Shown: positions 1 to 8,494 of the stretch, one piece after another
Layout: each line of letters starts with the position of its first letter
Numbering within the stretch: position 1 is the first letter of the stretch
NCBI RefSeq assembly: GCF_002813325.1
Contig: NZ_PHUG01000001.1
Location: 2,666,001-2,730,000, forward strand
Length of the DNA stretch: 64,000 nt
Direction: 5' to 3'
Source: Janthinobacterium sp. 64
GTDB taxonomy: Bacteria; Pseudomonadota; Gammaproteobacteria; Burkholderiales; Burkholderiaceae_D
Made by a program: the position numbers and the translations under genes
The notes under the pieces: model-generated
The model's input: the letters and a program-made list of their open reading frames with translations, nothing else
The model's database searches: none
Told to the model about the DNA's origin: nothing

Positions 1-481
1 CGGCGCTGGCCTTGCGCGCCTGCGCTTCCGCATTCGCCATCACGGCCTGGCTGACGGCGATGCCCGCTTCAGCGCTGGCCTTCTGCTGCGCCCAGTTCGA
101 CAGCGCCGCCTGCTGCGCGGCCAGCTGCGCCTGCGCCTGCTCGTAGCGCTGCTGGTAGATGCGGTCGTCGATGCGCACCAGCAGCTGGCCCTCCTTGACG
201 TCCATGAAATCCTGCACCGTCACTTCCACCACATAGCCCGACAGCTGCGTGCCGATGATGGTCACCTGCCCGCGCACGGTGGCGTTTTCCGTCGTCACGA
301 TGGGACTCGTGAACGGCGGCAGCCGCCACGCGTACAGCACGATCAGCACGCCCACCAGGGCCACGGCGGCAAAGGCCAGCGCGGACAGCCACTGGTGGCG
401 CCGGTCCGGCTGCGCCATGGAAGGGGCGGCAGGTGCGGGTGCGGTGGGCGGTACTGGTGGCGGCGTATTATTTTCTGTCAT
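1..481 (-). CDS. HlyD/EmrA-type membrane fusion protein (N-terminal part, cut by window edge)
   Basis: Periplasmic adaptor of a tripartite drug efflux pump, linking an inner-membrane transporter to an outer-membrane channel. About 160 residues are visible: a proline-rich cytosolic start, one membrane segment at roughly residues 33-51, then the first half of a biotinyl-lipoyl-like fold (TTENATVRGQVTIIGTQLSG, residues 63-82; VKEGQLLVRIDD) and the start of a glutamine/alanine-rich coiled-coil hairpin. The C-terminal half lies outside the window. The ATG at 479-481 sits inside the 3' end of the transporter gene, a 14-base overlap, so the two are one operon in EmrA/EmrB style. Family call firm; substrate unknown. 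Confidence 0.9.
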   Translation of the reverse strand, partial: MTENNTPPPVPPTAPAPAAPSMAQPDRRHQWLSALAFAAVALVGVLIVLYAWRLPPFTSPIVTTENATVRGQVTIIGTQLSGYVVEVTVQDFMDVKEGQLLVRIDDRIYQQRYEQAQAQLAAQQAALSNWAQQKASAEAGIAVSQAVMANAEAQARKASA

Positions 482-2162
482 TGCTCGGTTCCGAATTGGT
501 AAGGGGGACGATGGCCATGGCCGTCTGCGCATCGCGCACGGGGCCGGCCAGGCGGCGCGCGCCGGTGGTGATGCGGGTCCAGGACTGGCTGACCAGCATC
601 CAGATCAGGGTGGCGATGGCGACGCCTGCGATCATCAAAAAAACGTCGTTGTAGGCCAGCACATTGGCTTCGCGCGTGGCGATGGCGCCCAGGCGCGCCA
701 CGCCCTGGGCGCTGCGCAAGGCCGGATCCGTCAGCACGCCGCCATAGCTTGCGGCGCCCGACTGCACGCGCGCGGCCACCTGCGGATCGAGCATGGTGAG
801 ATGCTCGACCAGGTAGCTGGAATGGTATTTTTCGCGCGCCGTCTGGATGGTGCCGACGATGGCCGAACCAAGCAAACCACCCAGGTTCTGCGTCATGGTA
901 AACATCACGGAAAAACTCACCAGGTTGCGCGGTTCGGCGATCACGGCGCCCATGCCGGCCACCATGGTGGGACCGAGGAAATACGTGCCGCCAAAGGCCA
1001 GCAGGAACTGGCTCACATACATGTTGACGGGCCGCGTCTGGCTGGTGGCGTGCGCGTCGATCAGGGCACCAAAGGCGATCAGCAGCAGCGCGAACATCAG
1101 CGAGCGGTTCAGGGTGGCCGGATTGATCGTCAGCGCGCTGACCACCAGCCCTGCCACGCTGCCCAGCAGGACCACGATGAACAGGTTCTGCATCTGGTCC
1201 GTGTTCAGGCCCAGCGCCTGCAAAAAGCCCACGGCGCCCGTCGATTCAGACAGCACGATGCGAAACAGCAGCACCGATAAAAACAGCTTGGCGATCTTGC
1301 CCGTGGTGAGCCAGCGCGTGTTGAGCAGCGGGCGCGCGCGGTTATGTTCGATGGCCAGCGAGGCGGCGATCAGCACGATGGAGCAGGCCAGGCACACGCC
1401 GACCCATTCGGACTCCATCCACCACGCCGTGCGCCCCTGCGCCAGCACGGCGCACAGCAGGGCCACGCCGGGCGCGAACAGGATGAAAGTAAGAAAGTCG
1501 AGCGGCTCGAACGTCTGCACGCGGTCGCCCGGAGGCAGTTTCAGGGCCAGCACGCAACCCAGCGCCAGCAGCGCCAGTCCCAGCTCGAACAGGTACAGGC
1601 CGTGCCACTCGCCGATCTGCAGCAGTTCGGAAGTGAAGATGCGCGCCAGCGGCAGCGCCAGCTGGGCAAAGCCCAGGCCCAGCACCACGCCCTTCAGGCG
1701 GTGGCGCGCGGGAAACGCCTGCAGGGTGTAGTACAGGCCCAGCACGCCCAGCGCGCCGCCCACCATGCCATGCGCGGCGCGCACGGCGATCGCCGACGGC
1801 AAGGTATTCGCGTACAAGTGGGCGAAGGTGACGAGCGCATACAGCACCAGGAACGCTTCCGTGAACAGGCGCAGGCCGAACTGCTGGCGGAACTTCACCA
1901 GCAGCAGATTCATGGAGACGATGGTCATCACATAGGCGGCCGGCAGCCACTGCATCTGGTAGGCATAGGCGGCCAGCGAACCTTGCAGGTTCAGCAAATT
2001 GGCCGTCACCAGCCCGTTGCCCAGTCCCCCTGTCAGCGCGACGATCAGGCCGACGATGAAATACGCGACACGCTTGGGCGTCGAATGTTCGGGCATCGAT
2101 GGCGACCCGGGCAAGGTCGGGCGTTCGCCCGGCCCCCAGGTGCGAGGTGTGTACTTGTCCAT
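468..2162 (-). CDS. DHA2-type MFS efflux transporter (EmrB-like)
   Basis: Proton-driven multidrug exporter of the 14-helix major facilitator type, the usual partner of the HlyD-type adaptor that overlaps its 3' end. With the ATG at 2162 the protein has 564 residues; an in-frame TTG at 2225 would add 21 residues that look non-conserved. Neither start has a clear ribosome binding site. Hydrophobic segments run through the whole chain, and a loop near the middle (residues about 215-225, PPGDRVQTFEPLDF) separates the halves. It resembles the EmrB/FarB branch that works with EmrA rather than single-component DHA1 pumps. The exported compound cannot be read from the sequence. Confidence 0.88.
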   Translation of the reverse strand: MDKYTPRTWGPGERPTLPGSPSMPEHSTPKRVAYFIVGLIVALTGGLGNGLVTANLLNLQGSLAAYAYQMQWLPAAYVMTIVSMNLLLVKFRQQFGLRLFTEAFLVLYALVTFAHLYANTLPSAIAVRAAHGMVGGALGVLGLYYTLQAFPARHRLKGVVLGLGFAQLALPLARIFTSELLQIGEWHGLYLFELGLALLALGCVLALKLPPGDRVQTFEPLDFLTFILFAPGVALLCAVLAQGRTAWWMESEWVGVCLACSIVLIAASLAIEHNRARPLLNTRWLTTGKIAKLFLSVLLFRIVLSESTGAVGFLQALGLNTDQMQNLFIVVLLGSVAGLVVSALTINPATLNRSLMFALLLIAFGALIDAHATSQTRPVNMYVSQFLLAFGGTYFLGPTMVAGMGAVIAEPRNLVSFSVMFTMTQNLGGLLGSAIVGTIQTAREKYHSSYLVEHLTMLDPQVAARVQSGAASYGGVLTDPALRSAQGVARLGAIATREANVLAYNDVFLMIAGVAIATLIWMLVSQSWTRITTGARRLAGPVRDAQTAMAIVPLTNSEPSNDRK

Positions 2163-2301
2163 GCGGTAATCGCGATCCGGTTTGCTGAAGCCGTTCCTTG
2201 CTGCCGTTCTGCTTCCTTCAAGCAAATAGTTGCAAATGAACAGTTCTAGTCAGCAGCATATCACCGCAGGACGTTTTTATTGTTTACATTGTTGCATGGC
2301 G

Positions 2302-2352
2302 TTGCGCCTGCGGCGCAAACAGGGTAGGCAACGGGGCCGGCGGCGCCGGCCC
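2302..2352. terminator. two GC-rich hairpins between katE and the MFS gene
   Basis: TTGCGCC-TGC-GGCGCAA (2302-2318) and GGGCCGGC-GGC-GCCGGCCC (2334-2352) are perfect stem-loops directly downstream of the katE stop on the minus strand. Neither has a T-tract, so they may stabilise the mRNA end or act in factor-dependent termination. Nothing else is seen in 2163-2369. Confidence 0.45.
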
Positions 2353-2369
2353 TGTGCTGATGCCGCCAA

Positions 2370-4781
2370 TCACACCCTGGGCGGATCCGTCTCGCGCGCA
2401 AACGCCCGGTGCGCGGCCAGCGCCTTTTTAAAGGCCGCCACGGCTTTCACCAGGTCGCCGGACGGCGCGACGATGATGGCGGGATCGGGCTGGCCATCGG
2501 GCAGGGTCGCCGGCACACCAGCCTTGTCCAGCAAGTCCTTGCCCGCGCCGATGGCCAGCATCGGCTTGCAGTGCCGGTATTGCAGGCGCAGGAAGTCGAG
2601 CGCGTTGGCGTCCTCGCCCAGTTGCTGCACGGCGCCCTGGCCGTCCGGCACCACGACGGCGTCGAACAGCACGGACGGTCCCGCTTCGAGCGAGATTTCC
2701 ACGTCGAGCGGCGCGCCGCCGCTCGTATCGACTTTCCCCAGGTGGCTGCCCACCAGGCGCGGTACGGCGCCATCGGCCAGCAGCGCGGCATAGATATTGC
2801 GCACCTGCGCGCCATCGTTGCCCGGCCCCACCAGGATGGCCACGCGCAGGGTATGGATGCCCGTCTTTCCGGGGCGGAAAAACAGCGACAGGGCCGGCGA
2901 TGGCGGATAACTGGGCACGGGCAGCGACGGGTTGGCAGGCATGGCCGGCGGCAGCGCCAGGCCCAGGCCATCGGCCAGGCGTTGCGCCAGCGTCTCGTCG
3001 ACGTTGCGCAGCATGGCGACGATGCGCTGGCGGATCGCCACCGTTTGCACCTTGCTCAGTTCAAAGCGGAATGCATGCACGATATGGTCTTGTTCGACCG
3101 GCGTCTGGCTGATCCAGAACAAACGCGCCTGGGCATAATGCTCGGCGAATTTCTCGGGCTTGCCGCGCACCTTGTCGCCCTCGGCGGAAGCGGGAAAACT
3201 GTTGAAACCCTTCGCGCCCGCCTGGAACGGACAGCCGCCCGCCAGCGAGTTCGGTTCGTACGCGACCCGGCCCCGGTTGATGGCCTGGCGGTGCATGCCG
3301 TCGCGCTGGTTGTTGTGCACGGGCGCCAGCGGCGCATTGATGGGAATTTCGTGGAAATTGGGGCCGCCCAGGCGCGTCAGCTGGGTATCGACATAGGAAT
3401 GGATGCGTCCCTGCAGCAGCGGGTCATTGCTGAAATCGATGCCGGGCACGATGTGCGCCGTGCAAAAGGCCACCTGCTCCGTCTCGGCGAAAAAATTGTC
3501 CGGGTTGCGGTTCAAGACCATTTTCCCGACGGGGATGAGCGGGACGACTTCTTCGGGAATCAGCTTGGTGGGGTCGAGCACGTCGAAGGGGAACGCTTCC
3601 GCCTGCGCTTCCGTGAAGACCTGGAACGACAGCTCGTATTCCGGGTATTCTCCGCACTCGATGGATTCCCACAGGTCGCGCCGGTGGAAGTCGGAATCGG
3701 CGCCGCTGATCTTGACGGCTTCGTCCCACACGAGCGAATGCGTGCCGGCCATCGGCGACCAGTGGAATTTGCAGAACACGGACTGGCCCTTGGCATTGAC
3801 GAGCCGGAAGGTGTGCACGCCGAAGCCCTGCATCATCCGATAACTGCGCGGGATGGCGCGGTCAGACATGACCCACATCAGCATGTGCGTGATTTCCGGC
3901 GACAGCGAGGCGAAGTCCCAGAAGGTGTCGTGCGCGCTGGCCGCCTGCGGCATGCCATGGTGCGGCTCGGGCTTGACGGCATGGACCACGTCGGGGAACT
4001 TCATCGCGTCCTGGATGAAGAAGACGGGGATGTTATTGCCCACCAAATCCCAGTTGCCCTCGTCCGTATAAAACTTCACGGCAAAGCCGCGCACGTCGCG
4101 CGCCGTATCGGTGGAACCGCGTTCGCCGGCCACCGTGGAAAAGCGCACGAAGACGGGCGTGCGCTTGCCCGCCTTGGCGAACGGCGCGGCGCGTGTATGC
4201 TTGCTTTGCTCCTTGTAGCATTCGAAGTAACCGTGGGCGGCCGAACCGCGCGCATGCACGACTCTCTCGGGGATGCGTTCATGGTCGAAATGCGTGAGCT
4301 TTTCACGCAAGATAAAATCTTCCATCAGGGTGGGGCCGCGCAAGCCCGCCTTCAGCGAATTCTGGTTGTCGCCCACGGGCACGCCCTGGTTGGTCGTCAG
4401 CACGCAGCCGCGGTCGTCGCTGCGGGCGCCATCGAGCGAGGCGTTACGCGCGTTCTCGCCCAGCGCGGGCTGGCCAGCGCCCGTCTTCGGAGAAGGTAGC
4501 GTTTCGCCCGCGGTGCTGGCCGTGGCCAGCGGCTCGCCCGTTGCCACATGCACGCCTTCGGGCGGCGTGCGCGCCGCCTCGCCGTACTGGCCATCTTCCT
4601 TGGGATTGACGGCCATGGCGGCGGCCAACTGCTGGCTGGCGGCCGTCTTTTGCAGCAGCGCGCGGGTCACGTCATTGTCCGCGCCCAGGCTGTGCGGCGC
4701 ATTGCTGTCGGATGGTCCGGACATGCTGCTCATGACGGAGCCAGCACCGTCCGTGGACGGCGTTTTCTTGTTGGTAGCCAT
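2370..4781 (-). CDS. katE: large-subunit monofunctional catalase (HPII/KatE type)
   Basis: Heme catalase that splits hydrogen peroxide into water and oxygen, large-subunit clade with a C-terminal class-I glutamine-amidotransferase-like domain. The 803-residue product starts at the ATG 4781, which has AGGAG five bases upstream. The active-site histidine is in RVVHARG (His176), the distal asparagine in [10 protein letters not shown], and the heme-ligand tyrosine in GRVAYEPNS. The tail from about residue 645 ([16 protein letters not shown]) is the flavodoxin-like domain. The first 120 residues are low-complexity and clearly longer than in E. coli HPII. Next to the small membrane protein and DUF883 genes on the same strand, it reads as a general-stress group. 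Confidence 0.95.
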   Translation of the reverse strand: MATNKKTPSTDGAGSVMSSMSGPSDSNAPHSLGADNDVTRALLQKTAASQQLAAAMAVNPKEDGQYGEAARTPPEGVHVATGEPLATASTAGETLPSPKTGAGQPALGENARNASLDGARSDDRGCVLTTNQGVPVGDNQNSLKAGLRGPTLMEDFILREKLTHFDHERIPERVVHARGSAAHGYFECYKEQSKHTRAAPFAKAGKRTPVFVRFSTVAGERGSTDTARDVRGFAVKFYTDEGNWDLVGNNIPVFFIQDAMKFPDVVHAVKPEPHHGMPQAASAHDTFWDFASLSPEITHMLMWVMSDRAIPRSYRMMQGFGVHTFRLVNAKGQSVFCKFHWSPMAGTHSLVWDEAVKISGADSDFHRRDLWESIECGEYPEYELSFQVFTEAQAEAFPFDVLDPTKLIPEEVVPLIPVGKMVLNRNPDNFFAETEQVAFCTAHIVPGIDFSNDPLLQGRIHSYVDTQLTRLGGPNFHEIPINAPLAPVHNNQRDGMHRQAINRGRVAYEPNSLAGGCPFQAGAKGFNSFPASAEGDKVRGKPEKFAEHYAQARLFWISQTPVEQDHIVHAFRFELSKVQTVAIRQRIVAMLRNVDETLAQRLADGLGLALPPAMPANPSLPVPSYPPSPALSLFFRPGKTGIHTLRVAILVGPGNDGAQVRNIYAALLADGAVPRLVGSHLGKVDTSGGAPLDVEISLEAGPSVLFDAVVVPDGQGAVQQLGEDANALDFLRLQYRHCKPMLAIGAGKDLLDKAGVPATLPDGQPDPAIIVAPSGDLVKAVAAFKKALAAHRAFARETDPPRV

Positions 4782-4792
4782 TACGTCTCCTG
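4776..4792 (-). promoter_or_regulatory. katE ribosome binding site fixing the start
   Basis: Sense strand reads AGGAGacgtaATG. This strong site selects the ATG at 4781 over an in-frame upstream opening that extends to 4997 and would add 72 non-conserved residues. Confidence 0.75.
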
Positions 4793-4831
4793 TGAGTAGT
4801 TTGCCCCGGGAGAACGCTACAACTCCCTCAT

Positions 4832-4909
4832 TCAGCGCACGAACAGGGCAATCAAAATAATGATGGGAATAGGTACACCGATCAACCACAACAAAATGGA
4901 GCGCATCAT
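4832..4909 (-). CDS. 25-residue hydrophobic membrane peptide
   Basis: A complete small gene between katE and the DUF883 gene. The sense strand gives AAGGAG, four bases, then two consecutive ATG codons (4909 and 4906) and TGA at 4834-4832. The product is 24-25 residues: an MRSILLWL start, the run GVPIPIIILIALF and a C-terminal VR, so one membrane-spanning helix. Good Shine-Dalgarno, hydrophobic composition without charged residues in the core, and a place in a same-strand stress group support it. I recognise no named family. It could act as a stress-related membrane peptide; that is inference. Confidence 0.62.
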   Translation of the reverse strand: MMRSILLWLIGVPIPIIILIALFVR

Positions 4910-5030
4910 CACTCTCCTTTACTGCTTGATACTGCCTTGTGCGCGCGGGCGCCGGTTCGCCCCGCCATGACGGCGAAGGGAACAGCGCCCGCGACAAAAC
5001 CTTCCAGGAAGGCGCGAAGCTTATTTACGC

Positions 5031-5384
5031 TTATTTACGCGAACCCAGCAGTTTCGACAGGCCATAACCGGCTGCCGCCGCAATCAGCAGCGACATGGCA
5101 GGACGCTCGCGCACATAGCCGCGCCCCGTTTCGCCGGCGCGCTGGCAGGCGACGCCCAATTGCTTGCCGCGCGCCATCAGGCGTTCGGAAGCCTTGCTGA
5201 CGGTATCGCTGACCTGCTCGATGCGCTCGCCCACCTGGTCCACGCCGTCATGGGCGCGCGTGGCGACCTTGTCGGCCAGGGGCTGGGCCTGGCTTGCCAC
5301 TTTGTCGATGGTGCGGTGCAAGTCCTGGCGGGTATCCTGGGTGGTGCCGTTCATCTCGGAGCTGGTTTTTTCAATCGCGTTCAT
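5031..5384 (-). CDS. DUF883 (ElaB/YqjD-type) membrane-anchored protein
   Basis: 117-residue protein of the DUF883 family, whose E. coli members ElaB and YqjD sit in the inner membrane by a C-terminal helix, bind ribosomes and rise in stationary phase. The N-terminal 75 residues are hydrophilic and helical (QDLHRTIDKVASQAQPLADK). A glycine/alanine-rich anchor follows near the end (MSLLIAAAAGYGLSKLLG). The typical ARGYVRERP-like stretch before the anchor is present as GRGYVRERPAMS. The start at 5384 has AGGAA seven bases upstream. It is the first gene of the minus-strand series ending in katE. A short direct repeat (CTTATTTACG twice) covers the stop. Confidence 0.88.
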   Translation of the reverse strand: MNAIEKTSSEMNGTTQDTRQDLHRTIDKVASQAQPLADKVATRAHDGVDQVGERIEQVSDTVSKASERLMARGKQLGVACQRAGETGRGYVRERPAMSLLIAAAAGYGLSKLLGSRK

Positions 5385-5715
5385 GATGGTTTCCTTTAAC
5401 AGTGAATCATTTCAACCATGCTCGATGCCGTGACCGAATCATGATTGTCCTCGCTTCGGGGAAAAAGAAGCGGCTAAACGCTGCCGGGCTGAGCCATATC
5501 AAATACGGGATCAGCAGCAAGCTGTTGGCACTACCTTAACCGCCCCCGCCGTGCGCCACCGTGCGCTGCCACACCTTGAAGCCAGACTTAAATGCCTGAT
5601 AGAAATAACAATCTCCGCCGGCTTGGCGGGGCCAGCGGGGAATCCAAATATGTATGGATTTTTAAGGGGATTTTCCGCATAATTGCCAGAGGCAATATCC
5701 ATACATATAAACAGA
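5385..5715. promoter_or_regulatory. divergent intergenic region with inverted-repeat operator
   Basis: No gene seen. The region separates the DUF883 gene (minus) from the MocR-type gene (plus). Near the latter lie ATATGTATGGAT (5648-5659) and its exact reverse complement ATCCATACATAT (5697-5708), with the palindrome TTGCC-AGA-GGCAA (5683-5695) between them and a possible -10 CATAAT at 5678-5683. This layout fits a MocR autoregulatory operator. The rest shows only scattered short GC-rich repeats. Confidence 0.5.
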
Positions 5716-7116
5716 ATGTCCAAATCAAAAGCCATACAAGAAGATAGCCAGGCCAGTGCGTGGATCACGCCCTTCGTACAGCACGGCGGTCCGCGCTACC
5801 TGCAGATTGCCGACATGCTCGAGCGCGCGCTGTCCGACGGCAGCCTGCGCCCTGGCGACCGCTTGCCGCCACAGCGCCGTCTGGCCGCGCTGTTCCAGAT
5901 CGACCTGACGACGGTGACGCGCGCCTATGACGAAGCCAAGCGCCGCAATCTGCTGGAGGGGCATGGCGCGCGCGGCACCTATGTGGCCGCGCCAAAAGTG
6001 GAATTGACGCAGATGATGGACCTGAGCATGAACATCCCGCCACCTCCCGCAGGCGTGGATTTCGACGACCTGCTGAAACAGGGCGTGGCGCAGGTGCTGA
6101 TGCGCACGGACAGCGATCTGTTGATGAGTTATCACCTGGGCGGCGGCGGCAAGGCCGACCGTGCGGCGGGCGCCGTCTGGCTCGCGCCCATGTTCGACCA
6201 CGTCGAGGCGGAGCAGGTGGTGGCCTGCCCTGGCGCGCAGGCGGCGCTGGCAGCGCTGATATTGACCCTGAGCCGGCCCGGCGACAGCATATTGACGGAG
6301 CCAGCCGTGTATCCGGGCTTGCGCTCGGCAGCGGGACAGCTCAATCGCAAGACCATCGTCGTGGAAACGGACGCGGACGGCATGCTGCCCGATGCGCTGG
6401 AAAAAGCCGGCCGCAAGCACCGTGCGCGCCTGGTCTACCTGAATCCCACCCTGCAAAACCCCACCGCACACACCATGCCGGCCGCGCGGCGCCTGGCCAT
6501 CACACAGGTGGCCATACGCTGCGGCATGCACATCATCGAGGACGACCCGTACTGGCTGCTGGCCTCCGACGCGCCGCCGCCGCTGGCCCATTACGCGCCG
6601 GGCAACGTGTCGTATATCGCCACCCTGTCGAAATGCCTGGCGCCCGGTTTGCGCATGGCCTACGCGCTGGTGCCCGACGCGCAGCTGCGCGAGCGCTTCG
6701 TGCAAGCCCTGCGCGCGTTTTCCCTGATGGCCACGCCGCTGACGACGGCGCTGGCGACGCAATGGATACACGACGGCTCCGCGCAGGCACTGCTGGCGGG
6801 CGTGCGCAGCGAAGCCGATGCGCGCCAGGACGTCATCCGCACGATGTTGACGGGCACCAGCCACCCGCGCAGCGACGGCATCCACGTCTGGTTTTCACTA
6901 CCCAGCTACTGGACCTCGCGCGAACTGGCCGCCACCGCCCGCGCCCAGGGCGTGGCCGTCACGGCCTCGGACGCCTTCCACGCCAGCAAACCACCGAACG
7001 CCATCCGCATCTCCCTGGGCAGCATCCGCGACCGCGCGCGCCTGGCCAACGCCTTGAAAAAACTGTCGCTGCTGCTGGCGCACAAGCCGGTGCTGCACCA
7101 GGAGTTCGTCATTTAG
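5716..7116 (+). CDS. MocR-type transcriptional regulator (GntR wHTH fused to aminotransferase fold)
   Basis: 466-residue regulator of the MocR/PdxR family. Residues about 15-80 are the winged helix (RYLQIADMLERALSDGSLRPGDRLPPQRRLA), followed by a fold-type I aminotransferase domain that binds pyridoxal phosphate. The probable cofactor lysine is Lys306 in TLSKCLAPGLRMAY, and the aspartate loop is EDDPYWLL. Family members sense PLP or amino-compound adducts and usually control a neighbouring gene. Here the only divergent neighbour is the DUF883 gene, so the target is unclear. The ATG at 5716 has no strong ribosome site; an in-frame TTG at 5683 is less likely because it falls in the operator-like palindrome. 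Confidence 0.9.
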   Translation: MSKSKAIQEDSQASAWITPFVQHGGPRYLQIADMLERALSDGSLRPGDRLPPQRRLAALFQIDLTTVTRAYDEAKRRNLLEGHGARGTYVAAPKVELTQMMDLSMNIPPPPAGVDFDDLLKQGVAQVLMRTDSDLLMSYHLGGGGKADRAAGAVWLAPMFDHVEAEQVVACPGAQAALAALILTLSRPGDSILTEPAVYPGLRSAAGQLNRKTIVVETDADGMLPDALEKAGRKHRARLVYLNPTLQNPTAHTMPAARRLAITQVAIRCGMHIIEDDPYWLLASDAPPPLAHYAPGNVSYIATLSKCLAPGLRMAYALVPDAQLRERFVQALRAFSLMATPLTTALATQWIHDGSAQALLAGVRSEADARQDVIRTMLTGTSHPRSDGIHVWFSLPSYWTSRELAATARAQGVAVTASDAFHASKPPNAIRISLGSIRDRARLANALKKLSLLLAHKPVLHQEFVI

Positions 7117-7167
7117 GCGGTAGATGAGCGCGTCGGTGCAGGCTGGCGGGGAACAACGCTTCAGACG

Positions 7168-7200
7168 AAAAAAAACCACCGTTTGTGCGGTGGTTTTTTT
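7168..7200. terminator. bidirectional intrinsic terminator
   Basis: A-run, CCACCG (7176-7181), loop TTTGTG, CGGTGG (7188-7193), then a T-run. It is symmetrical, so it can end both the plus-strand MocR transcript and the minus-strand tRNA transcript. Confidence 0.9.
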
Positions 7201-7214
7201 CTACTGCGAATACT

Positions 7215-7290
7215 TGGTGCCGTTGGCCGGAATCGAACTGGCGACCTTCACATTACGAATGTGCTGCTCTACCAACTGAGCTACAACGGC
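7215..7290 (-). tRNA. tRNA-Thr (anticodon CGT)
   Basis: 76 bases including an encoded 3' CCA. Sense strand has acceptor arm GCCGTTG/CAACGGC, D-arm GCTCAGTTGGTAGAGC, anticodon loop TTCGTAA (anticodon CGU, reading ACG), and T-loop TTCGATT. The T-stem GCCAG/CCGGC shows one A-C mismatch at the pair next to the loop-closing one. The sequence closely matches the thrW-type tRNA of other proteobacteria. Confidence 0.95.
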
Positions 7291-7352
7291 GAAGACCCAC
7301 ATTCTACAAACAATGCACAAAATTTGCTAGTGTCAACGCGAACTTTTTTGCA

Positions 7353-7387
7353 TTTTTTTCGCGGCCCGGCTGAGGGCCGCGAAAAAT
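7353..7387. other. strong hairpin downstream of fbp
   Basis: CGCGGCCC (7360-7367) and GGGCCGCG (7374-7381) with a six-base loop, flanked by T-run and A-run that extend the stem. On either strand the U-run precedes rather than follows the stem, so it is not a standard intrinsic terminator; it may protect the fbp mRNA end. Confidence 0.5.
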
Positions 7388-7406
7388 CGTGGAAAAGTGC
7401 GGCTTT

Positions 7407-8408
7407 TTACTCTGCGTGGTAGGCCGTCACACGGGCCACTTCTTCTTTCGAGCCGAGGAACACGGGCACGCGCTGGTGCAGCTTGTGCGGGGCGATGTCC
7501 ATGATGCGCTGCTGGCCGTCGGTGGCGGCGCCGCCGGCTTGCTCGACGATGAAGGCCATCGGGTTCGCTTCGTACATCAGGCGCAGCTTGCCCGGCATCG
7601 AGGTGTCGCGCAGGTCGGCCGGGTACATGAAGATGCCGCCGCGGTTCAGGATGCGGTGCACGTCAGCTACCATCGAAGCGATCCAGCGCATGTTGAAATT
7701 GGTGCCGCGTGGGCCCGTGTCGCCGGCCAGCAGTTCGTCGACATAGCGTTTCACGGGCGGATGCCAGTGGCGCGCGTTCGACATGTTGATGGCGAATTCC
7801 TTCGTCGTCGGCGGAATCTGCATATTGCTTTGCGTGAGGACCCACGAACCCATTTCGCGGTCCAGGGTAAAGCAGTTCACGCCATTACCGAAGGTCAGCA
7901 CCAGCATGGTTTGAGGGCCGTACACGGCGTAGCCGGCGGCGACCTGCTTGCTGCCCGCCTGCATGAAGTCCTGCTCGGTCGGCTGGCCCATGCCCTCCGG
8001 CGCTTTCAGTACCGAGAAGATGGTGCCGATCGAGACGTTGACGTCGATATTCGACGAGCCATCGAGTGGGTCGAACAGCAGCATGTATTCGCCCTTCGGA
8101 TAGCGGTTCGGGATCGGGTGGATCGATTCCATTTCTTCCGACGCCATGGCCGCCAGGTGGCCGCCCCATTCGTTCGCTTCGAGCAGGATCTCGTTGGAGA
8201 TGATGTCGAGTTTTTTCTGCACTTCGCCCTGCACGTTTTCCGTGTCGGCCGTGCCCAGCACTTCACCGAGGGCACCCTTGCCGACGGCGTGGCTGATGGT
8301 CTTGCAGGCGCGCGCGACGACTTCGATCAGCAGGCGCAGCTCGGCCGGGATGCTGTTGTTCGAGCGCTGCTCTTCAACCAGGTATTGCGTAAGACTGATG
8401 CGTTTCAT
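7407..8408 (-). CDS. fbp: class 1 fructose-1,6-bisphosphatase
   Basis: Hydrolyses fructose 1,6-bisphosphate to fructose 6-phosphate in gluconeogenesis. 333 residues, the normal length. Metal- and substrate-binding signature [19 protein letters not shown] lies near residues 109-127, and the C-terminal region contains the expected [19 protein letters not shown]. The ATG at 8408 is preceded by AGGGAAG at good distance. It sits downstream of pepN on the same strand but is separated from it by a palindromic repeat, so it may be transcribed separately. Confidence 0.97.
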   Translation of the reverse strand: MKRISLTQYLVEEQRSNNSIPAELRLLIEVVARACKTISHAVGKGALGEVLGTADTENVQGEVQKKLDIISNEILLEANEWGGHLAAMASEEMESIHPIPNRYPKGEYMLLFDPLDGSSNIDVNVSIGTIFSVLKAPEGMGQPTEQDFMQAGSKQVAAGYAVYGPQTMLVLTFGNGVNCFTLDREMGSWVLTQSNMQIPPTTKEFAINMSNARHWHPPVKRYVDELLAGDTGPRGTNFNMRWIASMVADVHRILNRGGIFMYPADLRDTSMPGKLRLMYEANPMAFIVEQAGGAATDGQQRIMDIAPHKLHQRVPVFLGSKEEVARVTAYHAE

Positions 8409-8463
8409 GACTTCCCTTTTTGTTTTAATGGTGTTTCTTTGCTTAACCCAAAGGCAAAAGCTG

Positions 8464-8490
8464 GGGGTCAGACCCGGCGGGTCTGACCCC
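8464..8490. repeat. REP-like palindrome, copy 1
   Basis: GGGGTCAGACCC (8464-8475), loop GGC, GGGTCTGACCCC (8479-8490): a perfect 12-base stem five bases past the pepN stop. A near copy lies at 14528-14558. Such dispersed intergenic palindromes are typical REP-type elements and could also end pepN transcripts. Confidence 0.7.
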
Positions 8491-8494
8491 TGAA

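Noticed and set aside
2409..4499. Long plus-strand reading frame opposite katE (and similar ones opposite phoD at 14748-17084 and dnaE at 35550-37529)
   Set aside because: These mirror GC-rich codon bias of the true gene. They are His/Arg/Gln/Ala-rich, have no domain and no ribosome site.
7353..7387. Hairpin behind fbp as an intrinsic terminator
   Set aside because: The stem is strong, but on both strands the T-run precedes it, so the canonical form is lacking.
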